A DNA stretch of 64,000 nucleotides, from positions 28,599,746-28,663,745 of the forward strand of contig NC_079427.1 of the NCBI RefSeq assembly GCF_026213295.1, read 5' to 3'. The notes under the pieces are model-generated. The model saw only the letters and a list, made by a program, of their open reading frames with translations. It was not told the origin of the DNA and did not search any database. The stretch is from Gadus chalcogrammus (Eukaryota > Chordata > Actinopteri > Gadiformes > Gadidae). The position numbers and the translations under genes are program-made. This document shows, piece after piece, positions 29,167-39,474 of the stretch (its first letter is position 1; each line of letters begins with the position of its first letter).

Positions 29167-30430
29167 ATGGCGTCTAACTGGGATGAGGAAGAGGTGGCAA
29201 GACCCACAGTCAACATTTATGATGGCCCACAGCCATATAATTTCGAACCGGTTAGACGTGAGAGGGCAAATGCGGAAATACCGAGAGCCGATGGCCGTCA
29301 AAGACAAATAAATGCATGGTCAAAGGAGAATGACTGGAGAGTTGGTAAAGTGTCCTGGTGAGTTGCTACCAATTAGAAACGCAGCAAGGAGTGCTGGAGC
29401 TAGTAGTCTATGAACGGCAGTGCATACAATAACAACTTTTTTTTTACTGTCAGTGAATAGCATCGAGGGAAAGTCAACGTTTTCTTTATATCTAGTGACA
29501 TTGATTATGTCGTTGGCTCAGAAGATCTAGAAATAGAAGCCATATTATGCCTTCTATGCCTTCTATTTCTTCTAAATATGGGCTAGCTTGACAGTCCCAT
29601 CTGTGAACCCCTACTGTTTATTTCTAAGCTTGTACCTCTTTCTCCGGTGAAAATGTTCTTTGCAAACATAGCCGACGCCGAGTAGGCTGGTCATGTCTTC
29701 AGAGTGATTATTTTTGATAGTGCTAACTTCTTTTCCTCATGATTGATTGTCATTGAAACCGTCAGGGTACCGCTTACCGGGAGAGGGAGAGAGTAGTAAG
29801 CGTGTCTGCGTCACTGTGTTTGGCAGGTCACTGTGTGGGCGGTGTCGTCCCATGGAAACTGTGGTGGAGAGCTTGTGTTGTAGGGACTACTAGGGAGGTG
29901 AGCGCGTTTTGGTCGCTGGTCGAGGAGCTCACCCCGCGGCCAGCAGATGTAACGTGCCTAACGCAGCATCCTGGATTTGAGGCATGCTGCCTGAATCCGT
30001 TTGTGCTACACATAGCATACTCACACTTCAGGCAGGATCATGGTCCCCTTCAAGCCAGCACGCACGGGTATGTTCATGGTTTATGTTTACTTCACCAATC
30101 TTTTTACACCTAGTCCTTTGAACCAACAGTTATAGGTGACAGGAGATGTGTTGCTTACACAATAAACATGCATAAGAAACAGGCTTAGAATGACGTTTCC
30201 AACCTACTTACAGAGTTTTAAACTGAAGAATCTTTCCTACTTCCCCTAGGCAATACCGGTACACTGCGTACAGGCAGGCTATACGCTGGGCTTATGGCGT
30301 TTTAGGCAGGAGTATAAGGAAGCCTCTACCCTCTTGTGTGGTTTCAACCATCAGACCACAATTCCAGAGTGGTGACCAGACCTATCAGGGCTTTCAATGG
30401 CCTTGTTTGGATGAAAATGAATGCAAATAA
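29167..30430 (+). pseudogene. P2X7 ballast-domain (P2RX7 C-terminal-like) gene in a transposon
   Basis: Three exons are supported. Exon 1 (29167-29357, donor 'ctg|gtgagt') has a motif QPYNFEP typical of the N-terminus of ballast-domain proteins. Exon 2 (about 29766-30067) has the zinc-binding Cys cluster CGRCRPMETVVESLCCRD and then CLTQHPGFEACCLNPFVL. Exon 3 (30250-30430) has YRYTAYRQAIRWAYGVLG and LPSCVVSTIRPQFQ, ending in a stop. In mammals this fold is the cytoplasmic, zinc- and guanine-nucleotide-binding end of the P2X7 ion channel. Here there is no channel part. A 1-base shift near 29895 separates the CC cluster from the following block, and the exon 1/2 phase is not fully resolved, so this copy is probably inactive. 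It is convergent with the transposase gene. Confidence 0.82.
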
Positions 30431-30968
30431 TTGTTATGCTTTTCCTGTTGTGATCGCTCAATTGCCCTTAAAATGTTATAAAGTACACAGAACACATGAA
30501 TTTTGGATAAAAAAAAACGGTTTATTGGCATTGCTTGTAATGGTTACTGAACATGACACAGGTTGGCCAGGTGAGCCCAGACAACACCGTACACAGAGGT
30601 TGACAAGGCACAGGTATAATGATTGGTAAATTATTTTGAATTACATACAAAGAAATTTCATGCAAATAACAACAACAACAAAAAAAACAAGCACACAGAC
30701 AGAGGAGCAGACATGCAGCATGCAGGACCCCTTGAATGGGGCACAGCGACAATTATTGGCACTTATTGACGAAAAAAAGTAATGATTTTGTGCAAAGTAA
30801 AAAACAAAGCAACAGCACAAAAATAGAAAAAATAAAACATGCAGCATGAAGGAAACCACCACCAAATGAGATGACAGGGACAGTAGGTTAGACGATAACT
30901 AACAACTAAAATAAATACTTACAACTAAATCATTGGACATGTCTGTGGAAAAAAATAATAATGTGAAA
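30431..30968. other. Intergenic gap between convergent genes
   Basis: AT-rich sequence with A runs on both strands, presumably containing the 3-prime ends of both transcripts. No gene recognised. Confidence 0.5.
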
Positions 30969-32145
30969 TTAGGTTTTCTTGAAGCTTGACTGCCGGGCTA
31001 GGTAGAGGCTGACGGCCTCCTCCTTAGGAATCTGTTCGAAGGATTTGGCGATGGGGGCGGGTGCATGGGAGGACAAATTTGCGCTAACCTCTCGAAGAAC
31101 CGCGGGTGAATTGGCATAGCTCTCCCAAAGGGCCTTCATTAATGATGTTGCATAACCTGCAGACATAATAATATTAATTATAATAATAATAATAATATTA
31201 CTTTATAAAGATCATTGTCACTGATCACCGATGTCTCGTGCGCCATCTCAAAATAAGTTAGAACTGCATGACACTGCTTACCGTATGAGGCTGCCTCTTT
31301 GATGGGATGCACCACATGGGCACCTTTTCTGAAGTGCGGATACCGCACGCAGTACTTCTCCGTCCCGTCACTTCTCCGTGCTGTCTCGAGATTGGCATTG
31401 TGATTATAATGCAGCGCCGCTAAGAGAAGCCTACAAAATAACACATTTGAGAAAACCTTTGAAACTTGGTGTATGTATGACAAAATACTACAATAGGCAT
31501 GTTAATAGGTACTATTATTACTATAAAAGGCATAATAATTGGCAGTGTTATTCCATTGGATAGCACTGACCTGCTATACATCCCAAAGTATGAAAACCCT
31601 GTGTGCTTGGGCCCGAAGTGCAAGATGAGGGAGTGGTAAGCCTCAAGGGAGAAGGTCTGGTGCTGTGGAGACAGCTGTCGAACATCTTTCAGTAAGGCAG
31701 TCCTCATCATTATGTTCTCCAACTTTACTGCTGCCAATGAGCCTGCAAAGACCAAGACAGGTAGGCAGACAGACACACAGACGGAAAATGTACAAATAGA
31801 CAGGAAGATAGACAGACAGAATTCCTTTTTTTAATGGTAACACACATGAAATTGTCCAACACATATGAATTATAGCAAACATAAACAGTAAACAGAATGT
31901 TATGAGATTGCCAGGGAATGAAAAAATAATTTCATCACAAAGGTCACATGTCAAAGCATCCAGACAATTACTCAAAGACAGCAAATACAACAAAACTATG
32001 TAGAGCGTGCATAATACCAGTACTGTACCTGGGTCCAGCCACTCTTTGTTGCACTGATCTCCATCTAGAGGGCCATGGGCACAACTGGAGAAGGCAGGGG
32101 GGTTATGGTCATGGATGTCCTGAATGTGGTTGACTAAACTTCTCC
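30969..32145 (-). pseudogene. Kolobok-like transposase, C-terminal exons
   Basis: Four exons with good splice sites: about 32145-32029, 31742-31571, 31430-31282 and 31156-30969, all open. They read SLVNHIQDIHDH and a CAHG/W motif; then LLKDVRQLSPQHQTFSLEAYHS and HFGPKHTGFSYFGM; then LAALHYNHNANLETARRS; then KEEAVSLYLARQS before the stop. The His/Trp block and the H-x-T-x-SLE-x-YHS pattern resemble the end of large transposases from TTAA-type fish transposons (Kolobok), by memory and not by search. Upstream exons for the N-terminal domain are absent: a TATC microsatellite and the terminal repeat follow directly. It is therefore truncated, though the retained exons look undamaged. Confidence 0.65.
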
Positions 32146-32159
32146 ACAAACACAGTAGT

Positions 32160-32395
32160 AAACCATTTTATCTATTTATATATCTATCTCTCTCTATCTA
32201 TCTATCAGCTATCTATGTTATGTTATGCTATGCTATCCCTCACTATCTATCTATGTTATGTTATGCTATGCTATCCCTCACTACCTATCTATGCTATATT
32301 ATTATATATCTATCTATAGGCCTATATATATATATATTTATCTATATATATATATCTAGGCTATCTCTATCTATATATTTACTTATATTATCTGA
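32160..32395. repeat. TATC/TA-rich microsatellite
   Basis: Imperfect runs of 'tatc', 'tctc' and 'tata', including a duplicated 'tgttatgctatgctatccct' segment. It occupies the place where upstream transposase exons would be expected. Confidence 0.85.
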
Positions 32396-32784
32396 CACTG
32401 TCACTCTCTCACTAGCGGCTTCGGCTGTCGTCCCAAAGCAGAGTACCTCATGTGACGTCATGCAATGCATTGTGGGAGAAATAAGAATCATTGCTAACCT
32501 GTTGCTAACCGCTAAAATATCACCTACTTTTCCTTATTATATTGATTTTTTGTGATACCCTACAACATCAAATACAATGGATAATTGTTGCAATGTTTAT
32601 TACCAACAAGAAAATTGCCAGAAAATAAAAAAATAAAAACCTGCACCATGGGCTTTAACATTCCCATATCAGGATAACTAACCTAGACAAAACCACATTC
32701 TTATCACCAACTATTTGGCCAGAATAGTTAGTTATGTTTCTCACATGGTTTTATTCTATCGAGGGTTGTTTATCACATTACCAA

Positions 32785-32839
32785 CCTGAAAATCAGGAAA
32801 AAAGGATGAAACAGGGCAACAGCGTCTTCATTCGTTCGA
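32785..32839 (+). repeat. 55-bp exact direct repeat, right copy
   Basis: Second copy of the sequence at 22095-22149. Here it opens into a longer frame (32734-33168) that runs on to the Harbinger transposase fragment, so this copy is probably in its original setting. Confidence 0.95.
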
Positions 32840-33039
32840 GAAAGCTTTCAAATAACGCACAGGAAATCGCTACCGTAAGCCTGCCCCCTGCTGAAGTGGA
32901 GCGAGTAAAACAAGTCCATATTACCAAGGAAATCAACCTTCCGAAATGCACAAATCATGTAACTTCAGCAACCCTTGTTAATTACAGAAAAACACTAAAG
33001 TATAATACGATTCACAAAAACAAATATAACACTTTTGTG

Positions 33040-33126
33040 GGCGTCACACAGGCACTGCTGGAGGACCCTGCAAATGGCAGGATTCGGAGGGAGAGGGTTT
33101 TCAGGGACCATAACGATTTATTGGTA
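33040..33126 (+). pseudogene. Harbinger transposase N-terminal fragment
   Basis: The frame reads ALLEDPANGRIRRERVFRDH followed by NDLL. This is the conserved start of fish HARBI1-like transposases. The open frame containing it starts at 32734, but the DDE nuclease part is missing: the sequence passes straight into the Myb-like gene on the other strand. An internal deletion joining the two genes is the likely cause. Confidence 0.7.
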
Positions 33127-33369
33127 CATAAAAATATGTACCTTTATGTCAGACCAATTCTTTTTTAATTCTGGGACTGTGCGCTCCGTGCCACAGACAG
33201 AGTTCACTGCTGCAGCAAATGTTGCCACTCACTCAGCTTTTTGTTGTTAGTGATCCCAATCCCATGAGCCCGACAAAACTACTTTTCGGGCCTCAACCTC
33301 ACCCACAAGTGTCTCCACTGCAACCTCCGTGAAATTTCGCTTTTTTGCTTTTCTCATTCCTTCTGCCAT
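33125..33369 (-). pseudogene. Harbinger Myb/SANT-like protein remnant
   Basis: From an ATG at 33369 the frame reads KKRNFTEVAVETLVGEVEAR. After a stop and frameshifts it continues with TERTVPELKKNWSDIK. This is the NAIF1-like Myb/SANT domain that PIF/Harbinger elements encode beside their transposase; it binds the terminal repeats and escorts the transposase. At least two lesions disable it. It sits next to the right terminus, as expected. Confidence 0.75.
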
Positions 33370-33662
33370 TGTTTCCGACAAGACATAATAATTGGATCTG
33401 AGTCTGTTTTATATGCAGATCTCATTCATGAGGTCGTTTGCATTGACCATTGATGGTTAAAAAAGGGCGTGTACAGGGCGGAACGTGAAGCTGATTCAGC
33501 TGCGCACACTTGTAGGCATTCTGTGATTATAAAGCAAAGATTGCTTAGAGGTGTGCGTACACAGGGTTTTATAAGTCTGAATATTTTTTGCCGCACGCAC
33601 AACTTGGCTTTTGGGCGTACGTACACTTTTAGTAACGATCCCACGTTTTATAAATGAGACCC

Positions 33663-33908
33663 CTGGTGTTGCAGGTTGAGACTGTCCATAAATCAGAGTA
33701 AAACACAGATAATTCAATTCAGAAAAAATGGTGTCCCAAAAAGTGAGAAAATCTTAACTTTTTCTGATATGCCATTAGAAAATACATCTGTTTTTAAATA
33801 TTTAGGATTTCCACTCTATGAATTTATAAATTATGAAAATGGAATTAAACTCCTGGCTGATTCAGCTGGTAGAGCTTTGGGTTCCGTTGTTAACAAGTAA
33901 AAAATATG
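33663..33908 (+). pseudogene. LINE RT thumb fragment
   Basis: The frame reads CRLRLSINQSKTQIIQFRK and then VFKYLGFPLYEF, the conserved strands that follow the RT active site in LINEs. It is the direct continuation of the frame cut at 18698. It ends at the Merlin insertion; a stop lies just before it. Confidence 0.85.
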
Positions 33909-34516
33909 GGTAACACTTTATAATAACTATCCGTTATAACTAGTTAATAGATCATAAGTAAACTGTTAATAAATTAGTTATTAATGACTTGTTAAGTGTT
34001 GGTTAACAGTTTGTTAAGGATTTATAATGATGCCTTGTAGATAGTTAATAGATCATTAACAAACTGTTAGTTAATGAGTTATAAATGACTTGTTAAGTAT
34101 TAGTTAATAGTTTATATGTTATTGGGACGTTATTCTAAAGTTGCAACTATTCCTCATTTATTAACTGTTAGTAAATTAGGAATAGTTGCAACTTTAGAAT
34201 AACGTCCCAATAACCTACATAAGCTATTAACTAATACTTAACTAATATATTAACTCACACTTTACAGATCAGTTGTTAATAGTTTGTTAACCATCTACTA
34301 ATACCAGTGAAGCTTTGTTGAACAGCAAATGGGTGGAACAAGTTCAAGGTACAGAAATTTGATGTGATATTTAAAATATCTAATTTTTGTACCTCAACCT
34401 TGTTCCAACCATAGGCTTTTCTGTGTACTGCATTTGACCAAAGAAACACCACAGATGAAATGTTGAACATTGTGTTTAATGTATAGAAACACGCACACTG
34501 AGCCATCACATGGCAG
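33909..34516. repeat. Merlin left terminal inverted repeat
   Basis: It matches the complement of 39475-40082 with scattered substitutions and small indels. The outer part is built of 'gttaatagatcat' and 'tgttaagt' motifs. It includes an internal hairpin at 34124-34213. Confidence 0.9.
34124..34213. repeat. Hairpin inside the Merlin terminal repeat
   Basis: 'attgggacgttattctaaag' and its complement face each other around a short AT-rich centre, with arms of about 37 bases. The same structure occurs in the right repeat. It may be a small palindromic insertion fixed in the family, or a functional subterminal structure. Confidence 0.85.
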
Positions 34517-34603
34517 AACAGCAGTATACAACAGTATACAAACACATGAGGTTTCTGCACTTTTTGTGCTAAACACTGGATAAACAGAATTTCAGAGGGA
34601 CAT

Positions 34604-36719
34604 TTAATGTCCATACATCACAGCAATGTCATGGATTATCCATCCTAACGGCCCTTTGCGATGCTTTCGGGCAAGCCACTCATGCCATTCAATAACTCTG
34701 AGATGGTCTACCAGTAACTCCTCTGTACGATTCCCCCTGAGTCTCCACATTTTCCTTAACCGTTCTCCAGGCCCTCTCTATGTGCTGAGTATGTGCACCT
34801 GTTTGGGCATCGACATATGACACACTGTGATTGACAGTGAAATGGGTATAACCTAGCTGAGTTAAAGCATTGCGATAAGCCCGCCACTCATCACTTATTA
34901 TTGTAGATCCCACTTTAACATGGTGAGCTAAAAGTGGCACCAGATCTCTCCTTCTCTCAACTAAGCGAAGAACAGGCTTTGCATGTCTTCTCCCTCTCCT
35001 GTTCACACCTAGCATCCCAAACACCCACTTCTTCCTCTTCCAGCCACCAGCCATTCGTCCCCGTCCGTACTGATGAAAACATAAAATATTAGGAATTCTT
35101 CTTCTTTAAACAAAATGAAGTCATTCAATGGTAATTTGCATTACTATCTTGATAAGATACTATCCTGCTTGCCTTTCTTTTGTGTCTGAAGTGGCTCTCA
35201 TCAATGGTGACAAACTGCTGCCGCCCCCCAATGTGCTGGCCTCTTGCTTGCTGATATCTGTCCATCGCAGTAGTGCACACATCTCGCAGCTTTTGAGCCA
35301 TCTTGGACAGGGTTGCTGAGCTTCCAGAAATGTCATCATTGATCATGTCCACTTGACGTAGACGCAGGCCTTGTGCAAATCTGATGGAACAAGGCAAATA
35401 ATTATTATACCACAGTTCTTTTGATTTTTTTGGTTTGATACACAAAGTTTGCATCTACTGCACCCCGGGATATGAAAATTGTCCACTACTGTGTAGACAA
35501 AAACAGCAATAATGATGGAAAATATGTTTTGTGGTATTTTCTACAGAGCTCTGTCAATATATTTGGAACTAATAATACTGTAGGATATTTGTAAAATCCT
35601 ATTTCTAATATTAATTGCCAGAGCCTATAGATTGAGAGAGCCAATTGCCATTGAGCTTCAAGAGGCAGGGTCAGACAGTCATGTTTCTCCACCAGGCCTA
35701 ATGCTGACAAACACAGCATCCCCTAAGTAACATATTTCCATAATTGTTAAACTGTTAAGAATTCAAGCTGTGAATTACACTTTTTAGCAAAATAAATCAC
35801 GAAAGTGAAATAACTTCAAGCACCTGTTATCATCATGAGCCTAGAGATGCTCCATAACATAATAATCACAAGCTTTACTACATAGTCTCCAGTTATTGTT
35901 TATGACAGCATAGTTATACAGTATTTATATTGAAATAAACACCTTTCATCATAGACAGACAGGCTAAAATCATATACCTATGCCATAGCGTACCTGTACA
36001 CAAAGCGCATCCAGTTGAAGAGGGAGACCTTTGAATTGCTGAATATAGATTTGTGTCTAATTGACCTCTTCAGTTTCCTCCCTCTGTGGTTATGGTGTTT
36101 GCAAACCCTGAAGATACAAATAAAGATAAGAATGACACAGGCCAGGGTAGTGGCTAGAGCAGTGATTCTCAAACATTTGCATGTCAAGGACCCCCAAAGT
36201 AATGTGTATTTGGCCATGGACCCCATCTGGAAATATTTTGTGCCAGGAACCCCCATAAAATGTGTGTAAATATGTTTAAAAAAAGTTTAACCCAATTTTT
36301 CAGTATTTCTGTCTGAAAATAGCAGATCTATGAGCTCACAACGTTTTGACGTGTTGGGATCTTGTAGATTAGTATTAAGTAGTGTAGTGTATAGTAATGT
36401 ATTTCTAGAAATTAATGTTAACATGAATTAAGAAGATATATTGTGCACTATTATCAGCTCACAATTAAATAGATTTAATTTTCACTAAAATTTTGAACCA
36501 AAATACCCATGCATGGGTAAAAAATAAATAAACTTACCATGCATAGTTGTCCACACAAACTGATTCCTTGAATTTCATCTCGTGTTTGCATTTTTGGCAT
36601 CTCATCCATCTTCTTAGAAGCCTTTTCTTCTGCATCCATTTGATTATTTGTCTATGTCTTCTTTTAGATTTAGTTCTGCCTTCAATAAGCTCTCTTAGCT
36701 CAGTGGCTAAACCAGGCAT
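34604..36719 (-). pseudogene. Merlin (ISXO2-like DDE) transposase
   Basis: Four exons: 36719-36538, 36107-35994, 35380-35173 and 35069-34604. Exon 1 begins MPGLATELRELIEG and contains a paired-Cys motif CQKCKHEMK. Exon 3 carries the first catalytic Asp (FVTIDESHFRHKRK). Exon 4 carries the second (STIISDEWRAY) and the third acidic residue (TGAHTQHIERAWRTVKE). The exon 3 donor reads aag|gcaagc, so this intron would be GC-AG. Exon 4 has a 1-base expansion in an A run (34750-34753). It shifts the conserved tail (WRLRGNRTEELL, EWHEWLARKHR) out of frame, and the shifted frame then hits an early stop. With one indel in an A run this copy is close to intact. Confidence 0.85.
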
Positions 36720-36985
36720 TATTTGGCTATGATGTGACTAGCTCCCGCCAGATTACGTTTGAATTGTATTATAGGTCGGGGTGACGACAAGGGGGAAACA
36801 AGCCAATCATAAATGCATTCACAGGCTGAAGGAGGAGCCATCCGGCCTCCTCCATCATATTGACTGGTTGTCAACTTGTCAATCACCTCGCATCACCGCT
36901 GTACTTTGATGAGTGACAACCGGGGACTGACAACCGAGACAGACACGCTCACTCGGCAAGCCTGCATTGGCATTGATTATAAGGA
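36720..36985. promoter_or_regulatory. Divergent intergenic region of the Merlin element
   Basis: Only 266 bases separate the start codons of the minus-strand transposase and the plus-strand coiled-coil gene, so both promoters must lie here or overlap. No convincing TATA box is seen. Shared control of the two genes is inferred from the arrangement. Confidence 0.5.
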
Positions 36986-38770
36986 ATGAATACACGGTCT
37001 GGTAAAATGTCCGATACCAGTGTTCCCAGCGGCGATGCGCAAAATACCGAGATAAACCCAGGTAGGCCTACTGTCGGGAGAAAGAGAAAGAAGTCAACAG
37101 CGGGTACTTCCAGTAAAAAGAAAACTACACCTGTGGACCATGCTGTTCACATTGACACCAACGGTGACGGTAAGCAAGACTGCGTGTTATCTTTTCATTA
37201 AAGATGTTTGATCAGGATAACACGGACTGATAGATTTGTGCTACATAAATCAACCACATTGGTAGGGATGGGAATCGAGAACCGGTTCTTGTTCAGAACC
37301 GGTTCCCAGTGAACCAATTCCTTGGAATCGTTAGCATGCCTGCTTAACGATTCCGCTTATCGGTTCCAAACTCGGAACTTTTAATCATATTCAAAGTTTG
37401 TTTGTTTATTAATATTAATATTCGAATATTTATTAAAAATATTTTGACCATTAAATGCCTTCAGCAAGAACTATACGGTATAAAGCTCGGCCAAAAGCCG
37501 AGCTCCGAGGGTTTGTTTACCAGCGTTGCTACGGTTACCGTATCACACCAAAAACTGGTGTGATTGTATGCATCAAAACTTTAATTCAAGGCTTACTGTA
37601 TGTTCACACCGAACATTGAAACGTGTCGCAGGGCGACACGAGCCAATCAGTGTTCACTCCCTGTGGGTAACGTGGGTGAAGTAACGTAAAACAGCCAATC
37701 ACCGACCAACCGGCTGGGCCAACCGTTCCCTGCACTCCGAGTGAACTGCAGCTTGGAGGAGAAAGTGATTGTTGCCGTTTGCGACTCCCGAAGCTCTAAA
37801 TATAATATAATATGTTATAATATATATAATGCTCATGGCTCAGCTGCTCATTATTTTATTTTACCTTCATCTTGCTTTTATGATTAGAGCTTTTTTAATT
37901 CTCTACCCTATCATTCCAGATACTGCGGGAACTGTAGCTCCAACAGCATTTTTACATATCAGGAAGATGCAGCTTAAGCTCCGTGAGGCCAAGAAAAAGC
38001 TGCACACAGTCACAGAAAAAATCAGTGACCTGACGAAGGAGAGAGACTCCCTCCGCCAACAAGTTGGTCAAAGTAAGTAGTCCTAACACTTTCTTGGGAA
38101 AACATGTTTGCACACCTGACAATGATACTGGGGTGCTTTGTAAAATATATATACAATTGGGTGGAAGAAAGGCCAACATTTCACGGTGACAAGACCATCA
38201 GAGCATGAGCGTGTTATTACCCAAACAATACACATGTACAGTTAATACCTGGAAGATAATATCTGTAGCATTGATTGACAGCAGACACATCTGTCCAACG
38301 GATGAGATCACGATTTGATGAATCAGTGAAACTGAAAGTCTTAATAAATGTAAATGTTGATAAAAATGTATGTGAGTTAACTTGTATCATCATAGTTAGT
38401 AATGCATTTGGTATTGTATTTTGTATTATGTTGTAGATACAGATGACGGTGGGACAATTGACACATCTTCCTCGGCAAACTCGTCTCCTGGTGCATCTTC
38501 TCTCTCTTCATCCTCCAGTCCATCCAACTCCTCTTCATCCTCTTCATCCAGCTCCTCCAGCTCCTCATCCTCAACTGATTCTTCAGATTCAGATAATAAG
38601 AAAAGACGCAACAAGAAAAAGAAGCACCACCACCAGAGTCACAAGAAAAGAGACAAGAGGAAGAAAAAAGAGAAGAAAAAAACGCAACATGGCAAGCAGA
38701 GAGGTAAGTGTAAAGAGAGGAAGGCAATAAGGCAGCTCCCCTCATGTGTGTCAGGCATGTAGACATCACA

Positions 38771-38818
<48 letters not shown>

Positions 38819-39320
38819 TACTTTCCAAAATGAACTTCCTGGTGGGTATATTATCTTGGACCCTCCAATAATTGCTCTGTGCCCATGTAATCTTCATTAC
38901 TTTTTGCAACCACTTTGCATCTATGTGTGTGTTTCCCTGTGTCGATTCAGTACTTCACTACTCCTATGTTTGTTATACTTAACTACATTTCTATCTGTTT
39001 CAGCACGTCATCCTGAGGAGGTCATCAAGAGATACAGGAAAGTCCTTAAAGCGTACAAGAAAGGAAGAAAGCTGAGTGTGGCATATCGAAAGGTCGGTGT
39101 CGACCGAAACACTGTCGTCGCCAATGCCCCGATCTGTGAGCTGGCTGTTGTGGCCCCGAAAAAATACAAGGAGTTGCTGGTTACCTATACACCACAGCAA
39201 CGACTGCAGGACTTTGCAAAAAAATGTCTGGAAGTGTTGATGAATGATCCAAACCTTTTGAGGGATGTTGAGCATCAAAAGAAAAAGGGAAAACTGATTC
39301 CACTGTCTAAGAAAGCTTAG
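36986..39320 (+). CDS. CCDC106-like coiled-coil protein encoded in the Merlin element
   Basis: Four exons (36986-37169, 37920-38072, 38437-38703 and 39004-39320) join in phase 1 with canonical GT-AG borders and give 306 residues with no lesion. Exon 1 has a basic segment (GRKRKKSTAG). Exon 2 has a heptad-type coiled coil (KMQLKLREAKKKLHTVTEKI). Exon 3 is a long poly-Ser tract followed by a Lys/Arg-rich nuclear-localisation-type tract. Exon 4 holds the conserved domain (RHPEEVIKRYRKVLKAYKKG, VGVDRNTVVANAPICELAVV). That last domain is the one shared by vertebrate CCDC106 and many fish 'CCDC106-like' predictions. A nuclear, nucleic-acid-related role is likely; its part in transposition is unknown. 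Intron 1 has been invaded by two MITE fragments. Confidence 0.82.
37264..37445. mobile_element. hAT-like MITE fragment in intron 1
   Basis: It begins 'tagggatgggaatcgagaac' with repeated 'gaaccggttc' and 'aacgattcc' motifs, similar to the left arm of a hAT MITE. The right end is missing. Confidence 0.6.
37480..37830. mobile_element. Fold-back MITE half copy in intron 1
   Basis: Reverse-orientation match to the family at 47251-48649: 'ggccaaaagccgagctccg', 'acagccaatcaccgaccaac', 'ggagaaagtgattgttgccg', 'gcgactcccgaagctct'. Confidence 0.75.
38774..38815. repeat. (CT)n microsatellite in intron 3
   Basis: Twenty-one dinucleotides between exons 3 and 4 of the coiled-coil gene. Confidence 0.95.
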
Positions 39321-39474
39321 GTGTTTGTGTCACTGTGGGATGGTGCCCTAGAGCAGTTCGGTTGTAGCTCAGGTCTGGTTCACTAAGTATAGAGGCTCCA
39401 AGTTGTGCTCCAAGTTCATATCAATAATGCCAATGGCTTGATTTTGATTTATTTTGTTTTCTGCCATGTTTTCT

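Larger units (their letters stand above)
28975..32654. mobile_element. TTAA transposon (Kolobok-like) carrying a P2X7-ballast gene
   Basis: Inverted ends AGCCCATGGTGCAGGTT and complement are flanked by TTAA (28971-28974 and 32655-32658). A further shared subterminal motif 'tgacgtcacatgaggta' occurs in inverted arrangement near each end (29126 and about 32450). Two convergent multi-exon genes lie inside: a P2X7 ballast-domain gene (+, 29167-30430) and a transposase-like gene (-, 32145-30969). TTAA duplication plus the transposase type indicate Kolobok and argue against piggyBac, whose transposase is different. The N-terminal half of the transposase is missing. Confidence 0.78.
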
